Positions 46,200-59,912 of a stretch of DNA of 59,912 bases are shown here, piece after piece. A program made the position numbers and the translations under genes. Each line of letters opens with the position of its first letter. Positions within the stretch are counted from its first letter, which is position 1. The DNA is taken from contig NZ_JHAC01000018.1 in assembly GCF_000599865.1 (NCBI RefSeq), forward strand, positions 1 to 59,912, written 5' to 3'. Under the pieces are notes generated by a model that did no database searches, was not told where the DNA came from, and saw nothing but the letters and a program-made list of their open reading frames with translations. This stretch comes from Deinococcus phoenicis (lineage in GTDB: Bacteria; Deinococcota; Deinococci; Deinococcales; Deinococcaceae).

Positions 46200-46769
46200 A
46201 TGAAGTTGGAATCAGCACATTGGGAGCATCTAGGGCGACTGCTCTCGTATCTAGAGGAGCTGGACGGTTTCATTTCTGTTAATGTGGATGACCGTGGATT
46301 ACGGTATGAATTTGCCACTTCAAAACTGTTAATCATTCAGAGTAGGTCTTCGGGAGAGATTAGGTGCATCTTTAATGTTCTATCGAATGAGCTAATCTAT
46401 GAGAGATTTTCTTTAAATGACATTTTGCCCGCTTATAATAGGAAGTCTTTATTTTTGTATCCATACACAAATAAGACCGACCTTGTCTTTAATCTACTTG
46501 TTGAGGCGTTGAAGTCATATGCCATCGGGCTAATCTTGGCTGAGAGAGATTCACTTGAGAGGATTTTATTTGAACGCGAAAGAGTTAGCGCTGAAGCAAT
46601 GTATCGTTACTTTAACTTACCCGTTAAAGAGAAGGCAGAGGAGGCCTGGAAGAATCGAGAGTATGATCTTGTAATAGAGATATACAGTTCTATATTAGAT
46701 AAGTTGTCCACTTTAGAACTCAAGCGCCTTAGATATGCCGAGAAGGCCTCTCAAAAGCTAAACGAGTAG
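46200..46769 (+). CDS. AT-rich orphan gene of unknown function
   Basis: 189-residue soluble, mostly helical protein with no recognised family. An alpha/beta N-terminal half ([33 protein letters not shown]) is followed by charged helices ([19 protein letters not shown]) and a C-terminal helical hairpin rich in Lys and Glu. Base composition is about 40% GC by eye, against well over 65% for neighbours, and it uses TTA, AGA, ATA and AAT codons rare elsewhere in the window. The ATG at 46200 has a weak purine stretch AGGATAGG upstream. It looks recently acquired; an immunity or defence role is only a guess. Confidence 0.75.
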   Translation: MKLESAHWEHLGRLLSYLEELDGFISVNVDDRGLRYEFATSKLLIIQSRSSGEIRCIFNVLSNELIYERFSLNDILPAYNRKSLFLYPYTNKTDLVFNLLVEALKSYAIGLILAERDSLERILFERERVSAEAMYRYFNLPVKEKAEEAWKNREYDLVIEIYSSILDKLSTLELKRLRYAEKASQKLNE

Positions 46770-46927
46770 ACAGTTGCGGAGAGGTACAGCCCCGTTCATT
46801 CTGTTACCCTTGGTGAGATTTTGCTGTGCCCTCTCCCCCTGTCTCCCCCAGGGGAACGCCCCCGCCCCTGGGCCGCCCCTGGCGTTAGGATGGGCCGAAA
46901 AACTTCACCTTTCGGGAGGGCATCACC

Positions 46928-47932
<1,005 letters not shown>

Positions 47933-47947
47933 GCCGGCAGGGGAGAG

Positions 47948-47974
47948 GGCGGGGTCCGGTGGGCCTCGCCTTTT
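47948..47974 (+). terminator. mdh terminator
   Basis: GGCGGGG (47948-47954) pairs with CCTCGCC (47964-47970) with one G-U, then TTTT. Confidence 0.7.
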
Positions 47975-48038
47975 CCTGCTGGCCCGGCTCAGGCCGCCTT
48001 CCCCTGGTGGTTTCTTCTTCTCCCCAGCCGGCCCCCGG

Positions 48039-48067
48039 TTGACAGTTCGGGGGACCGCCGCTAAAGT
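48039..48067 (+). promoter_or_regulatory. tRNA-Leu(CAG) promoter
   Basis: Consensus TTGACA (48039-48044), exactly 17-nt spacer, TAAAGT (48062-48067). The start near 48074 gives a 5' leader of about 40 nt before the tRNA. Confidence 0.85.
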
Positions 48068-48114
48068 AAGCAAGCCCTGAAACGCGCTCCTGCGCGGGCG
48101 CACATACCAGAGGT

Positions 48115-48200
<86 letters not shown>

Positions 48201-48209
48201 CAGCACAAG

Positions 48210-48236
48210 GCCCCCGCGAAGGTTGCGGGGGCTTTT
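48210..48236 (+). terminator. tRNA-Leu(CAG) terminator
   Basis: GCCCCCGC (48210-48217), 7-nt loop, GCGGGGGC (48225-48232), then TTTT. Confidence 0.85.
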
Positions 48237-48295
48237 GCCTTTGGGTCTGCCGTCTGGGGTGCGCCGTCGTCACCACGGGTTCTCCCGCAGCTTCC

Positions 48296-48463
48296 TAGAG
48301 CATTTGTCAAAAAGAGACCTTCTTTTTGACCGAGCGGGCGGGCAGGCGTCCTCAAGGGCGTCCGTTCTGCCCAAGACAGCGAGTGAAAGAGGAAGAGCGT
48401 TTGGGAGAATGGAACCGTTGGAGGCGCTTTCTCTCCAACGGTGTAATTCGGACAAATGCTCTA
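48296..48463 (+). repeat. Palindromic repeat element A, copy 2 with 40-nt net insertion
   Basis: 168 bp between TAGAGCATTTGTC (48296-48308) and GACAAATGCTCTA (48451-48463). The first 41 nt equal copy 1. In the core CCGAGCG-N-AGCGAG the single base of copy 1 is replaced by 41 nt (48337-48377) carrying a GGGCAG/CTGCCC pair. Hairpin 2 is ACCGTTGGAGG / TCTCCAACGGT instead of GCCGGAGGAGG / CCTCCTCCGGC, with paired substitutions on both arms. Confidence 0.85.
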
Positions 48464-48509
48464 AGGCCATGCGGCTCAGACAGGTTCGGGGATCTGTCCC
48501 GGCATGGCC

Positions 48510-49673
<1,164 letters not shown>

Positions 49674-49745
49674 GACCCCCGGAGTCTACCCTCCTCCCCG
49701 CCCGGCAGGCCCGACCCACGGGCGGCAGGCCGCTATCCTGCCCGC

Positions 49746-50474
49746 ATGACCGGCACGCCCCTGGCCTCCCTTCCCCTGATCATCCCGTGCGTGGACATCC
49801 AGTCGGGCCGCGCCGTGCGCCTGTACGAGGGGGACCCCGACCGCGAGACGGTGTACTTCGAGTCGCCGCTGGCCGCCGCGCGCCACTGGGCCGGGCTGGG
49901 CGCACCGCTGGTGCATCTGGTGGACCTCGATGCCGCCACCGGACGCGGCGAGAACCGCCGGGTGATCCGGCAGATCACCGCCGAGCTGGGTGTGCCCACC
50001 GAGGTGGGCGGCGGCATCCGGGACCGCGAGACGGCGGAGGAGTTGCTGCGGGCGGGCGTGGAGCGGGTGGTGATCGGTACCGCCGCCGTGAAGGACCCGG
50101 AACTGGTGCGCACCCTGATCGCCGCCCACGGCCCCGAACGGGTGGTCGTCAGCCTCGACGCGCGTGGTCTGGAAGTCGCCACCCACGGCTGGGCCGAGGG
50201 CAGCGGCGTGAGCGTCGCGGAACTCACGCCCGCCCTAGCCGATGCGGGCCTGGAAACCTTGATCTTTACCGACGTGACCCGCGACGGCACCCTGAGGGGC
50301 CTGGACCGCGCCCTGATGCGGCAGGTGCGCCAGCTCTGGACCAATACCCTGATCGTGGGCGGCGGCGTCGCCAACGAGGCCGACGTGCGGCTGCTCGCCG
50401 AGGAGGGCATCCACGGGGCCATCGTGGGCCGCGCGATCTACGAGGGCACGCTGGCCTATCCGGTCTTGCTCTGA
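49746..50474 (+). CDS. hisA: Phosphoribosyl-formimino-AICAR-phosphate isomerase HisA
   Basis: Histidine biosynthesis isomerase (ProFAR to PRFAR), a (beta-alpha)8 barrel of 242 residues. Catalytic aspartates are in [18 protein letters not shown] (first strand) and [12 protein letters not shown] (fifth strand). Phosphate-binding loops EVGGGIRD and [10 protein letters not shown] are intact. The ATG at 49746 is 6 nt after TATCCT, so it is probably leaderless. No other his genes adjoin, which is common in organisms with scattered his genes. It is divergent from the glycosyltransferase. Confidence 0.95.
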   Translation: MTGTPLASLPLIIPCVDIQSGRAVRLYEGDPDRETVYFESPLAAARHWAGLGAPLVHLVDLDAATGRGENRRVIRQITAELGVPTEVGGGIRDRETAEELLRAGVERVVIGTAAVKDPELVRTLIAAHGPERVVVSLDARGLEVATHGWAEGSGVSVAELTPALADAGLETLIFTDVTRDGTLRGLDRALMRQVRQLWTNTLIVGGGVANEADVRLLAEEGIHGAIVGRAIYEGTLAYPVLL

Positions 50475-50527
50475 GCGGATGGGCAACGGCCCCACCCGCC
50501 CAGTCCCACCCGCTCAGTCCCAGCCGC

Positions 50528-51562
<1,035 letters not shown>

Positions 51563-51646
51563 AGGCGCAGTCTAGCAGCGCCCTGAGAAGGGCGAGTACG
51601 AAACTTCACCCTCCCTTCAGGCTGCGGCTGGCTTAGGCTGAGGGGC

Positions 51647-53158
51647 ATGACTCTCCCGCCCGGCACTGACCTGACCGTGATTCACGCGACCACCCTCACC
51701 CTCGACGATGCCCGTCCCCAGGCGGAGGCGGTGCTCGTCGGCGGCGGGCGGGTGCTGGCGGCCGGAAGCCGCGAGGAGGTCCGCGCCCAGGCCCCCCGCG
51801 CCCGTGTCCTTGATCACCGTGACCTCACCCTGACGCCGGGGCTGGCCGAGGCGCACATTCACCTCGTCGCCTACGGCTTCTCGCTCTCGGAACTCAACCT
51901 GCACGGCGCGCGCAGCGTGTCCGAGGTGCAGGCGCGGGTGGCGCAGCGGGCCAGCACCCTGCCCGCCGGGACCTGGATTCGCGGCGGCGGGTTCCTGCTG
52001 AGCGAACTGGGCCTGGGCGACTATCCGACCGCCGCCCTGCTGGACGAGGTCAGCCCCCACCACCCCGTCTTGCTGTACTCGCGCGACCTGCACCTGAGCT
52101 GGGCCAACGCGCTGGCGCTGCGGCTCTCGGGCGTGACCCCGGACACCCCCGACCCCGAGGGCGGGAAGATCGTGCGTCCCCTGGGCACGCTGCTGGAAAG
52201 CGCCAGCGCCCTGGTCACCCGCGTCATGCCCGTTCCCAGTGAGGCCGAGTTCCTGGCGGCGGCCAGAACCGGGGCGGACGACCTCGCCGCGCGGGGCTAC
52301 GTCAGCGCGCACACCATGGCCTTCGAGGCCCCGGAAGCGCCGCGTGCCCTCCAGACCCTCGCGGCGCGGGGAGAACTGCCGCTGAGAATCTGGGCCACCC
52401 TGCCGCACGCCCGCCTCCCGCACGCCCGCGAGCTGGGCCTGGGCCTCAATCCCGGCGGCCTCTTCCAGTGGGGCGGCGTGAAGTTCTTCGCGGACGGGGC
52501 GCTGGGCAGCCGCACGGCCTGGCTGCACGCCCCCGGCTTCGCGGACGGCAGCGGCACCGGAATGCCCCTCGACCCGCCCGAGCTGATCCGCGAGCTGGGC
52601 GCCGAGGCGCTGCGCCTGGGCCTGACGCCCGTCACGCACGCGATCGGGGACCGCGCGAATACCGAGGTGCTGGACGCCTATGACGCCCTGCGCCCCCTCG
52701 CCGCCGAGAAGGGGGTGCGCCTGCGGATCGAACACGCCCAGCATCTGCGCCCGGAAGACATCACCCGTTTCCGGGGCCTCACGGTCAGCGCGCAGCCCAT
52801 TCACCTCCAGGCGGACGGCGCGATGATCCGCGAGCTGCTGCCGCACCTGACAGAGACCAGTTACGCCTTCCGCTCACTGCGGGACGCCGGGGCGGTCCTG
52901 GCCTTCGGGTCCGATGCCCCGGTCGCGCCGCCCGAGTACCGCGCCAACTTCGCCGCGGCCATGACCCGCGTGGACGACACGGGCCACCGCCTCGCGCCGC
53001 GGGAGGCCCTGACGGAGCAGGACGTGCTCTGGGCACATACCCGAGGCCCCGCCCTCGCCGCCGGGTGGGACGACGAGGGAATCATCCGGCCCGGAGCGCG
53101 CGCCGCCTTTACGCTGTGGGACCGCGTGGGCGGGAACGCGCGGGCACTGATGCTGTAG
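51647..53158 (+). CDS. Amidohydrolase (YtcJ-like)
   Basis: 503-residue metal-dependent hydrolase of the amidohydrolase superfamily, YtcJ subgroup, which hydrolyses amide or related C-N bonds; substrate unknown. It opens with the beta-sandwich strand [20 protein letters not shown], then metal-binding AHIHL (first strand). [16 protein letters not shown], the [19 protein letters not shown] segment with the third metal His, [13 protein letters not shown] and [11 protein letters not shown] complete the barrel. The ATG at 51647 lies 7 nt after TAGGCT. It is divergent from the response regulator. Confidence 0.9.
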   Translation: MTLPPGTDLTVIHATTLTLDDARPQAEAVLVGGGRVLAAGSREEVRAQAPRARVLDHRDLTLTPGLAEAHIHLVAYGFSLSELNLHGARSVSEVQARVAQRASTLPAGTWIRGGGFLLSELGLGDYPTAALLDEVSPHHPVLLYSRDLHLSWANALALRLSGVTPDTPDPEGGKIVRPLGTLLESASALVTRVMPVPSEAEFLAAARTGADDLAARGYVSAHTMAFEAPEAPRALQTLAARGELPLRIWATLPHARLPHARELGLGLNPGGLFQWGGVKFFADGALGSRTAWLHAPGFADGSGTGMPLDPPELIRELGAEALRLGLTPVTHAIGDRANTEVLDAYDALRPLAAEKGVRLRIEHAQHLRPEDITRFRGLTVSAQPIHLQADGAMIRELLPHLTETSYAFRSLRDAGAVLAFGSDAPVAPPEYRANFAAAMTRVDDTGHRLAPREALTEQDVLWAHTRGPALAAGWDDEGIIRPGARAAFTLWDRVGGNARALML

Positions 53159-53180
53159 GGGGCAGGAAGAACCCCGGGCG

Positions 53181-53603
53181 TCAGCCGTCCGGCAGATCGC
53201 CGGGGTTGTAGGGCGCGAAGTTCCGCCAGGGAAACCCCAACCCCTCGGTGATCCAGCGCCTGTACGCTCGTCGGAGCCTGGGCGTGAAAACCAGCCAGGA
53301 GGCCCGTCCACCCCGGCAGTGGAAGGTCAGGGAGTCGAAGATGCACTGCTCAACTATGTCGTTGAAGGGTTTGAGCCGTTCATCGTCCGGGCAGTAGTAC
53401 TGTTCCAGTAGGGCAACCATCTGCGCGAGCGGGACGGTCTCGCCGTGGGCGACCATTCGTTGAAGGTGATGGAGGACGGGCAGCAGGGCGAGTCCGGACG
53501 GCCCATGCCGCCCCACGATGGGGTTGAGTTCCCGCCGCAGTTCCGGGAAGGCATCCCCCACGTCTTTCAAAAAGGCGGCCATCCAGCGGTTGTTCAACCC
53601 CAT
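53181..53603 (-). CDS. Hypothetical protein
   Basis: 140-residue soluble protein of unknown function, predicted mainly helical, with an Arg- and Trp-rich C-terminal half (LTFHCRGGRASWLVF, RLRRAYRRWITEGLG). The size and charge pattern resemble small immunity-type proteins but no specific family can be named. The ATG at 53601-53603 is plausible although no -10 box or ribosome site is obvious. It lies between the convergent amidohydrolase and the yebC terminator. Confidence 0.6.
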   Translation of the reverse strand: MGLNNRWMAAFLKDVGDAFPELRRELNPIVGRHGPSGLALLPVLHHLQRMVAHGETVPLAQMVALLEQYYCPDDERLKPFNDIVEQCIFDSLTFHCRGGRASWLVFTPRLRRAYRRWITEGLGFPWRNFAPYNPGDLPDG

Positions 53604-53653
53604 GTCATCCCCACACGGGACAGGCGTGAGTCCTGAGCGGGCCGTTCCACCAG

Positions 53654-53694
53654 GCAGAGAGGCGGAGGCACCCGTTGGCCCTCCGCCCCTCTGC
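53654..53694 (-). terminator. yebC terminator
   Basis: Long stem: GCAGAG-A-GGCGGAGG (53654-53668) against CCTCCGCC-C-CTCTGC (53680-53694), one mismatch. It lies just past the yebC stop at 53708. Confidence 0.7.
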
Positions 53695-53707
53695 TCCGTC
53701 CCACCCT

Positions 53708-54442
<735 letters not shown>

Positions 54443-54568
54443 GTTCAGTGTCTCCTTACCGTAGAACCGCGCCCGCTGGGAAGCCGGGGGCGCGTGACGG
54501 CCAGCATTCTAACGCGCCGCGTCCGCCGCACTCTGGGCGTCCGGGAACGGGGGGAAAGGGGGGCCGCG

Positions 54569-55171
54569 TCAGTCCAGCAGCCCGATCTGTGCCCGCAGGG
54601 CGGAGGTGTCCACCCGGTCCGCCGTGATTTCCATGAACACGGTGTCGTACCGCTGCTCGCCCAGCCGGACGGTGCCGCTGCGCCGCCCGATCTCGCTGAA
54701 GCCGACCTTCTCATAGGCGCGGATGCCGCGCGTGTTGAAGGCAAAGACACTCAGCATGATGTTGTGCAGGCCGAGGTGGAACACACCGTACGCCACCATC
54801 AGCCGCACTGCTTCCGAGCCGAAGCCGCCGCTCCAGCAGGCGGGGTCGTGGATGCTGACGCCCAGTTCGGCGGTGCCGTGCCGGTGGTTGATGTTCCGCA
54901 GGTCGGTGCCGCCGATCAGCCGCCCGCTATCCCGCTCGTACACGCCGAACGTGACCTGTGCAGGCGTGCTGCGGCTGACGCTCTCGAAGTACGCCTGCTC
55001 GTCTTCCAGGCTGTAGGTCGCCCCGTGCCCCCCGAGGTAGGTGGTGAGTTCGAGATTCTGGAAATACCGCGCGAGTTCGGGAAGATCCTCCCGGCGGAGC
55101 CGCGCCAGCACGACGCGCTCGCCCGCGAGGACAGGGGCGGGGGGGGTGGGGTCCAGGGGAAGGCCGTTCAC
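54569..55171 (-). CDS. GNAT acetyltransferase, RimJ/RimL type
   Basis: 200-residue N-acetyltransferase of the RimJ/RimL-like class (Acetyltransf_3), acting on protein N-termini or small amines. It has the opening GERVVLARLRREDLPELARYF, the acceptor-strand segment GGTDLRNINHRHGTAELGVSIH, the coenzyme A loop in SGGFGSEAVRLMVAYG, and FNTRGIRAYEKVGFSEIGRR, the conserved C-terminal N-x-x-A-x-x-x-Y-x-K-x-G-F motif. The GTG at 55169-55171 follows TACAGT by 6 nt, so it is a leaderless GTG start. Confidence 0.88.
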   Translation of the reverse strand: MNGLPLDPTPPAPVLAGERVVLARLRREDLPELARYFQNLELTTYLGGHGATYSLEDEQAYFESVSRSTPAQVTFGVYERDSGRLIGGTDLRNINHRHGTAELGVSIHDPACWSGGFGSEAVRLMVAYGVFHLGLHNIMLSVFAFNTRGIRAYEKVGFSEIGRRSGTVRLGEQRYDTVFMEITADRVDTSALRAQIGLLD

Positions 55172-55199
55172 GGCGCTACTGTAACGAGTGACGAGGGCC

Positions 55200-55919
55200 T
55201 CAGGGCCGCAGGTCCTCTTCCTCGATCAGGAAGTCCACCGCGCCCGAGCCGATCTCGTAGAAGGCCCCGATCACGCGAATCTGGCCCCGGGCCTCGGCGG
55301 CCTGGATCACGGGCTGCTGGCGCAGGGCGGCCACCTGATGCCGGACGTTGTTCAGCACGGCCTCGCGCATCCGGGCCTTCTTGTCGCGGATGGGGGGAAG
55401 GTCGCGGACGCAGGGCTGGATGGCGGTGATCAGGTGGCGCAGGTTCTCGGGTTCGCGGGCGAGCTGGTCGGCGGGCAGCATCGCGGCGGCGACGGCCCCG
55501 CAGCCCTCGTGGCCCATCACGACGATCAGGCGCACGTCGAGGTGTTCGGTGGCGTACTCCAGCGACCCCAGCACGCCGCCCTCCACCACGTTGCCCGCCA
55601 CCCGCACCACGAACAGGTCCCCGAGGCCCTGATCGAACACGATTTCCACCGGCACGCGGCTGTCGCTGCACGCCAGGACCGTCGCAAAGGGCGTCTGGCC
55701 CATGATCAGTGCGCGGCGCTGGTTGGCGTCCGCCTCGGGCCGGGTGGCCTGCCCGGAGAAGAAGCGGGCGTTGCCGTCCTTCAGCGCGCCGATGGCGTCT
55801 TCCGGCGAGGTCATCCGGGCAGGCCGCAGCTCGGCGATGTCCTGCATGCTGGCCCCCCGGCGGACCGCGTCGAGAATGCGCCGTTCGAGTTCGTTCGGGT
55901 CAAAGGGAGGTTGGGTCAT
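55200..55919 (-). CDS. Beta-class carbonic anhydrase
   Basis: 239-residue zinc enzyme hydrating CO2 to bicarbonate, which could feed acetyl-CoA carboxylase and other carboxylases. Zinc ligands are in the ACSDSRVP motif (Cys, with the Asp-Arg dyad) and in MGHEGCGA (His and Cys). [15 protein letters not shown] precedes the second motif as usual for the family. The ATG at 55917-55919 was chosen because TAGCAT lies 7 nt upstream on the minus strand; two other starts further upstream would cover the divergent promoter. Confidence 0.94.
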   Translation of the reverse strand: MTQPPFDPNELERRILDAVRRGASMQDIAELRPARMTSPEDAIGALKDGNARFFSGQATRPEADANQRRALIMGQTPFATVLACSDSRVPVEIVFDQGLGDLFVVRVAGNVVEGGVLGSLEYATEHLDVRLIVVMGHEGCGAVAAAMLPADQLAREPENLRHLITAIQPCVRDLPPIRDKKARMREAVLNNVRHQVAALRQQPVIQAAEARGQIRVIGAFYEIGSGAVDFLIEEEDLRP

Positions 55920-55926
55920 GCCCGCC

Positions 55927-55953
55927 ATGCTACTGGCCCGCGCCGCGTATCGT
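55927..55953. promoter_or_regulatory. Divergent leaderless promoters, carbonic anhydrase / hypothetical
   Basis: Minus-strand TAGCAT (55932-55927) serves the carbonic anhydrase gene and plus-strand TATCGT (55948-55953) the gene at 55960, within a 40-bp gap. Confidence 0.6.
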
Positions 55954-55959
55954 CGGGGT

Positions 55960-56331
55960 ATGACCGACCCCACCACGGCCCCGCTCCTGGAGGAACTGCT
56001 GGAACGCTACGCTACCCTGCGCGACACCCTGCAAGGGCTGGAACTGGAACGTGACGAACTGGCCGCGCAGATCAAGGCGGCCCTGACTGCGGGCGAACAG
56101 GCCGAAACGGACCTGTACCGCGCCGACCTGAAGGTGTCGCGCCGCGTCGAGTACCCGCTCGACCGCTTCCGCGACGTGTTCGGGGACGCCGCCGCGCTGG
56201 AGGTCGCCACCATCGACCGCAAAAAGGCCGAGGCGCTGGCGAAATCCGGCGATCTGGACGGCGAGCGGCTGCGCGAGCTGGCGGTGGTCCGCGAGGTGCA
56301 GGCGCTGGTGCTGATTCCCAAGACCCGCTGA
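55960..56331 (+). CDS. Conserved hypothetical coiled-coil protein
   Basis: 123-residue soluble protein, mostly helical: [38 protein letters not shown] forms a long probable coiled coil. A compact part follows, with [23 protein letters not shown] and the repeat-like [21 protein letters not shown]. The layout resembles small phage-derived or uncharacterised proteins with a host-nuclease-inhibitor-like helix, but no family can be named. The ATG at 55960 follows TATCGT by 6 nt. It is divergent from the carbonic anhydrase. Confidence 0.7.
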   Translation: MTDPTTAPLLEELLERYATLRDTLQGLELERDELAAQIKAALTAGEQAETDLYRADLKVSRRVEYPLDRFRDVFGDAAALEVATIDRKKAEALAKSGDLDGERLRELAVVREVQALVLIPKTR

Positions 56332-56518
56332 GCCGCACTGACCGGCCCCTCTCGCCTTCCCGACCCGGCCGCAGCTCTGGACTCTGACCGGTGAGCGAAT
56401 CACCTGCGACACCTCCATGGTCACCGAGCAGGAACTGCGGGCCAGGCGGCCTCCGGTAATCCCGAACGGCTAACCTGCTGACGGGCCACGTGCAGAGGCA
56501 GCCCCGGTCCAGCCTCAC
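56332..56518. other. Intergenic stretch, no feature seen
   Basis: About 190 bp between the coiled-coil gene and the SRP RNA gene. No coding frame with the usual composition, promoter or hairpin could be supported. Confidence 0.4.
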
Positions 56519-56630
<112 letters not shown>

Positions 56631-56687
56631 ACGGAGTGTAGCACACGCCTCCGGCGGAAGGGGACGGGCGCGCCGTCCAGCGGGGGC

Positions 56688-56725
56688 AAAAAGCGCACCG
56701 CCGGAACCCTTCAGAGTTCCGGCGG
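56688..56725 (-). terminator. tRNA-Leu(GAG) terminator
   Basis: Minus strand CCGCCGGAAC (56725-56716) pairs with GTTCCGGCGG (56707-56698), then TGCGCTTTTT. Confidence 0.8.
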
Positions 56726-56730
56726 CCCAT

Positions 56731-56815
56731 TGGTGCTGGAGATGGGACTTGAACCCACACGCCTCGCGGCGCTAGCACCTCAAGCTAGTGCGTCTACCAA
56801 TTCCGCCACCCCAGC
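56731..56815 (-). tRNA. tRNA-Leu (anticodon GAG)
   Basis: Class II tRNA, 85 nt with encoded CCA. The acceptor GCTGGGG faces TCTCCAGC at the 3' side. The anticodon stem CTAGC/GCTAG encloses loop TTGAGGT, giving anticodon GAG for CUC/CUU. D arm, variable arm and T arm (GGGTTCAAGTCCC) are the same as in the tRNA-Leu(CAG) at 48116. It has its own strong promoter and terminator. Confidence 0.97.
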
Positions 56816-56833
56816 AATGGTGAAGCGAAAGCA

Positions 56834-56862
56834 ATGCTAAGGATAGAGGCGGCTCTTGTCAA
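56834..56862 (-). promoter_or_regulatory. tRNA-Leu(GAG) promoter
   Basis: Minus strand TTGACA (56862-56857), exactly 17-nt spacer, TAGCAT (56839-56834). Near-consensus. Confidence 0.85.
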
Positions 56863-56904
56863 GTTTTCCGGAGGTGCTGCGCGCCCGGCAGCCCGGAAAG
56901 CGGC

Positions 56905-58599
<1,695 letters not shown>

Positions 58600-58611
58600 G
58601 GGGGAAGTGTA

Positions 58612-58643
58612 GAGCCTCCACGCGGGCGGGCACGTGGAGGCTC
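58612..58643. terminator. Hairpin after minor pilin genes
   Basis: GAGCCTCCACG (58612-58622) pairs perfectly with CGTGGAGGCTC (58633-58643). No T-run; it sits between the pilin gene stop and the -10 box of the dynamin gene and probably ends or protects the pilin transcript. Confidence 0.55.
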
Positions 58644-58661
58644 AGGGATTGTTGAAGACGC

Positions 58662-59531
58662 TCAGTTGGCCGTAACTTTGCCCAGGTTGTTGGGGTAGAC
58701 GGTGATGCTGTAAGTGCCTGTGCTGCCGGGCAGGCGCAGCGTGGTGCCGCCGGTCGTGCGGGTGGTGGCGAGGTTGAGGGTGACGCCGGTGACGGGATTG
58801 GTCGCTGTGGTTGTGGCCCCATTGGCTGCCGTATAGGTGAACATGGTGTAGGTGTTGGAGGATGTGGTGAAACCAGTCGTTGCCACTGTAGGGGCCACAT
58901 AGTCCGCCAGAATTTGTGCATCACCTGTTGTGGGTGCTGTTGGGACAGCCGTCGCCGTGGAGCTTGGTGTGAACCCCGTGTACCAGTAGGCTTTGTATTG
59001 CACCAGAACCCAGGTTTCATCATTGGTGGTGTCTGCCCCGGGATTATTGCTGCCTGTTGTATTGCCAACCCAGACGCTCCGCTTTACGGGATAATAGGCA
59101 AGAAAGAGATAACAACCATCGTTTTGTGCCGCTGTTCCTCCGCTGGCTACAGCGCAGGCGGCGCCGGTCGTCTTTGGCGGAAGAATCAGGGCCAGAATGG
59201 GATCGTCACCCGTCTTCCAGGTTGATTTTCCCGAACGCGTTGTACCCGGTACCGGGTTTCGATAGGTTGGGGCTGCTGTGTTTCCCGCTGTTGAACTCAG
59301 CTCAATAGTTTGTGATACAGGCCAGACGTAAAATGCCTCGCGTAATTTTCCAGCGATCAGTTGCTGGGCGTTGAGTGTTTCCTGTTGTAAATCGGCCCGA
59401 CTGCTGGACTGGGTGGAGACGCGGCCACCCTGGGTGAAGAAGTTCAGGAGTGCCGTGAGGACGATGCCTATAAGCGCCATGCCCACCAGGAGTTCAAGCA
59501 GGGTGAATCCGGCCTGAGCGTTACGGTTCAT
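58662..59531 (-). CDS. Type IV minor pilin (PilW-like)
   Basis: 289-residue prepilin. Type III signal: short basic leader then G-F-T-L-L-E-L-L-V, cleaved before Phe by prepilin peptidase, with Glu5 present, followed by the hydrophobic spine GMALIGIVLTALLNFF. The globular part is rich in Thr, Ser, Asn and Gly with a Cys pair (ACAVAS and GCYLFL), as in PilW-type minor pilins used for pilus assembly and DNA uptake. The gene is clearly less GC-rich than its surroundings. The ATG at 59529-59531 overlaps the stop of the upstream pilin gene by 4 nt. Confidence 0.9.
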   Translation of the reverse strand: MNRNAQAGFTLLELLVGMALIGIVLTALLNFFTQGGRVSTQSSSRADLQQETLNAQQLIAGKLREAFYVWPVSQTIELSSTAGNTAAPTYRNPVPGTTRSGKSTWKTGDDPILALILPPKTTGAACAVASGGTAAQNDGCYLFLAYYPVKRSVWVGNTTGSNNPGADTTNDETWVLVQYKAYWYTGFTPSSTATAVPTAPTTGDAQILADYVAPTVATTGFTTSSNTYTMFTYTAANGATTTATNPVTGVTLNLATTRTTGGTTLRLPGSTGTYSITVYPNNLGKVTAN

Positions 59532-59912
59532 TGTGGCCTCAGGATATCAAGGGTCAGGGCCACGTCCTGCGTGCCGACGACCTGTGTATTGTTTGGTCCC
59601 GATGTGCCGGACTGTACGATCACTCGGCGCATGGTCGGAATGCTGGCAGGCGTGGTGGTCAGTGAATCGCCAGTCTGACTGCCGCACGTTGCTGTCGCTG
59701 CCACAACCTCCACGGGGTATTGGGTTGGAGTGCTGGTACTGGCGAGTACTACATTACTCAGTGAGATAGGCGATGCTCGAGAATTTAGATTGATGAATTT
59801 GACCGTATAGCCACCGGGAACGCTTAGACCTGGGGCGCAGGCACTGTTGTAACGCCGTTTAGGGCCTGGGGCTTGCGGGGCAAAAATAGCGTGCTGAGCG
59901 CATAAAAAGAGG
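59528..59912 (-). CDS. Minor pilin or pseudopilin, C-terminal part (runs off window)
   Basis: Open frame from the window edge (59912) to TGA at 59528-59530, at least 127 codons, no start visible. The part seen contains KRRYNSACAPGLSVPGGYTV, then INLNSRASPISLSNVV, then TPTQYPVEVVAATATCG, ending VALTLDILRPQ. The two cysteines and Ser/Thr-rich texture are those of type IV minor pilins (PilV-like), and the ATGA overlap with the PilW-like gene supports a pilin operon reading leftward. The N-terminal pilin signal lies outside the window, so the class is inferred from context. Confidence 0.65.
   Translation of the reverse strand, partial: LFLCAQHAIFAPQAPGPKRRYNSACAPGLSVPGGYTVKFINLNSRASPISLSNVVLASTSTPTQYPVEVVAATATCGSQTGDSLTTTPASIPTMRRVIVQSGTSGPNNTQVVGTQDVALTLDILRPQ

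Noticed and set aside
46200..46769. AT-rich gene as part of a toxin-antitoxin or phage-defence system
   Set aside because: No partner gene, nuclease, kinase or toxin motif is visible beside it; kept only as an orphan of foreign composition.

Overview
The window is about 60 kb of GC-rich chromosomal DNA from a Deinococcus-type bacterium. Four things point there: a glutaminyl-tRNA synthetase with an appended C-terminal Yqey domain; a perfect HspR-type operator on ftsH; housekeeping genes close to Deinococcus homologues (rpoZ, mdh, AMIN amidase, dynamin-like GTPase); and above all the start signals. Dozens of genes have a TANNNT -10 box only 5-8 nt before an ATG or GTG and no ribosome binding site, the leaderless arrangement typical of Deinococcus. 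No prophage, complete insertion sequence, CRISPR array or rRNA operon is visible. The window is mostly core genome, sprinkled with small palindromic repeats and a few orphan genes.

Layout. 0-13 kb: GNAT enzyme, glnS, secreted protein, amino-acid binding protein, TPR protein, ftsH under a HAIR operator, YjdI-CDGSH protein, pyrimidine-nucleoside phosphorylase, P1 peptidase, two tandem Nudix hydrolases, GNAT enzyme. 13-29 kb: DUF418 membrane protein, AIM24 protein, AMIN/Amidase_3 cell-wall amidase, CPA1 antiporter, rpoZ, IclR regulator, divergent HTH/MFS pair, a 59-residue acidic protein, sugar nucleotidyltransferase, an alpha/beta hydrolase without its serine, an orphan response regulator, LapA protein, accD-accA, flavin amine oxidase. 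29-36 kb: a fructose phosphotransferase operon (EIIA-HPr-EI fusion, fruK, fruA) divergent from a DeoR-type regulator, with a readable promoter and operator. 36-42 kb: guanidinium exporter under a guanidine-III riboswitch, two envelope proteins, and a branched-chain amino-acid ABC transporter (livK-H-M-G-F). 43-56 kb: thioesterase, a histidine phosphatase lacking its RHG motif, BstA-like DinB protein, enoyl-CoA hydratase, an AT-rich orphan gene, mdh, tRNA-Leu(CAG), glycosyltransferase, hisA, REC-BTAD regulator, amidohydrolase, yebC, GNAT enzyme, beta-carbonic anhydrase. 56-60 kb: SRP RNA, tRNA-Leu(GAG), dynamin-like GTPase, and two minor pilin genes, one running off the edge.

Most striking are small intergenic repeats. 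Element A (36738-36865 and 48296-48463) has TAGAGCATTTGTC termini and an internal hairpin whose two arms have changed together between copies, so the folded form has been maintained. Element B (28085-28214, with a 25-nt piece at 36-60) has different sequence but the same ~130-bp size, CTAG ends, leading hairpin and a shared core. In both B sites the terminal TAG is the stop codon of the neighbouring gene. Other regulatory finds are the guanidine-III riboswitch on gdx, the HAIR operator on ftsH, the fru promoter/operator and a canonical promoter that runs straight into a terminator at 13.3 kb.
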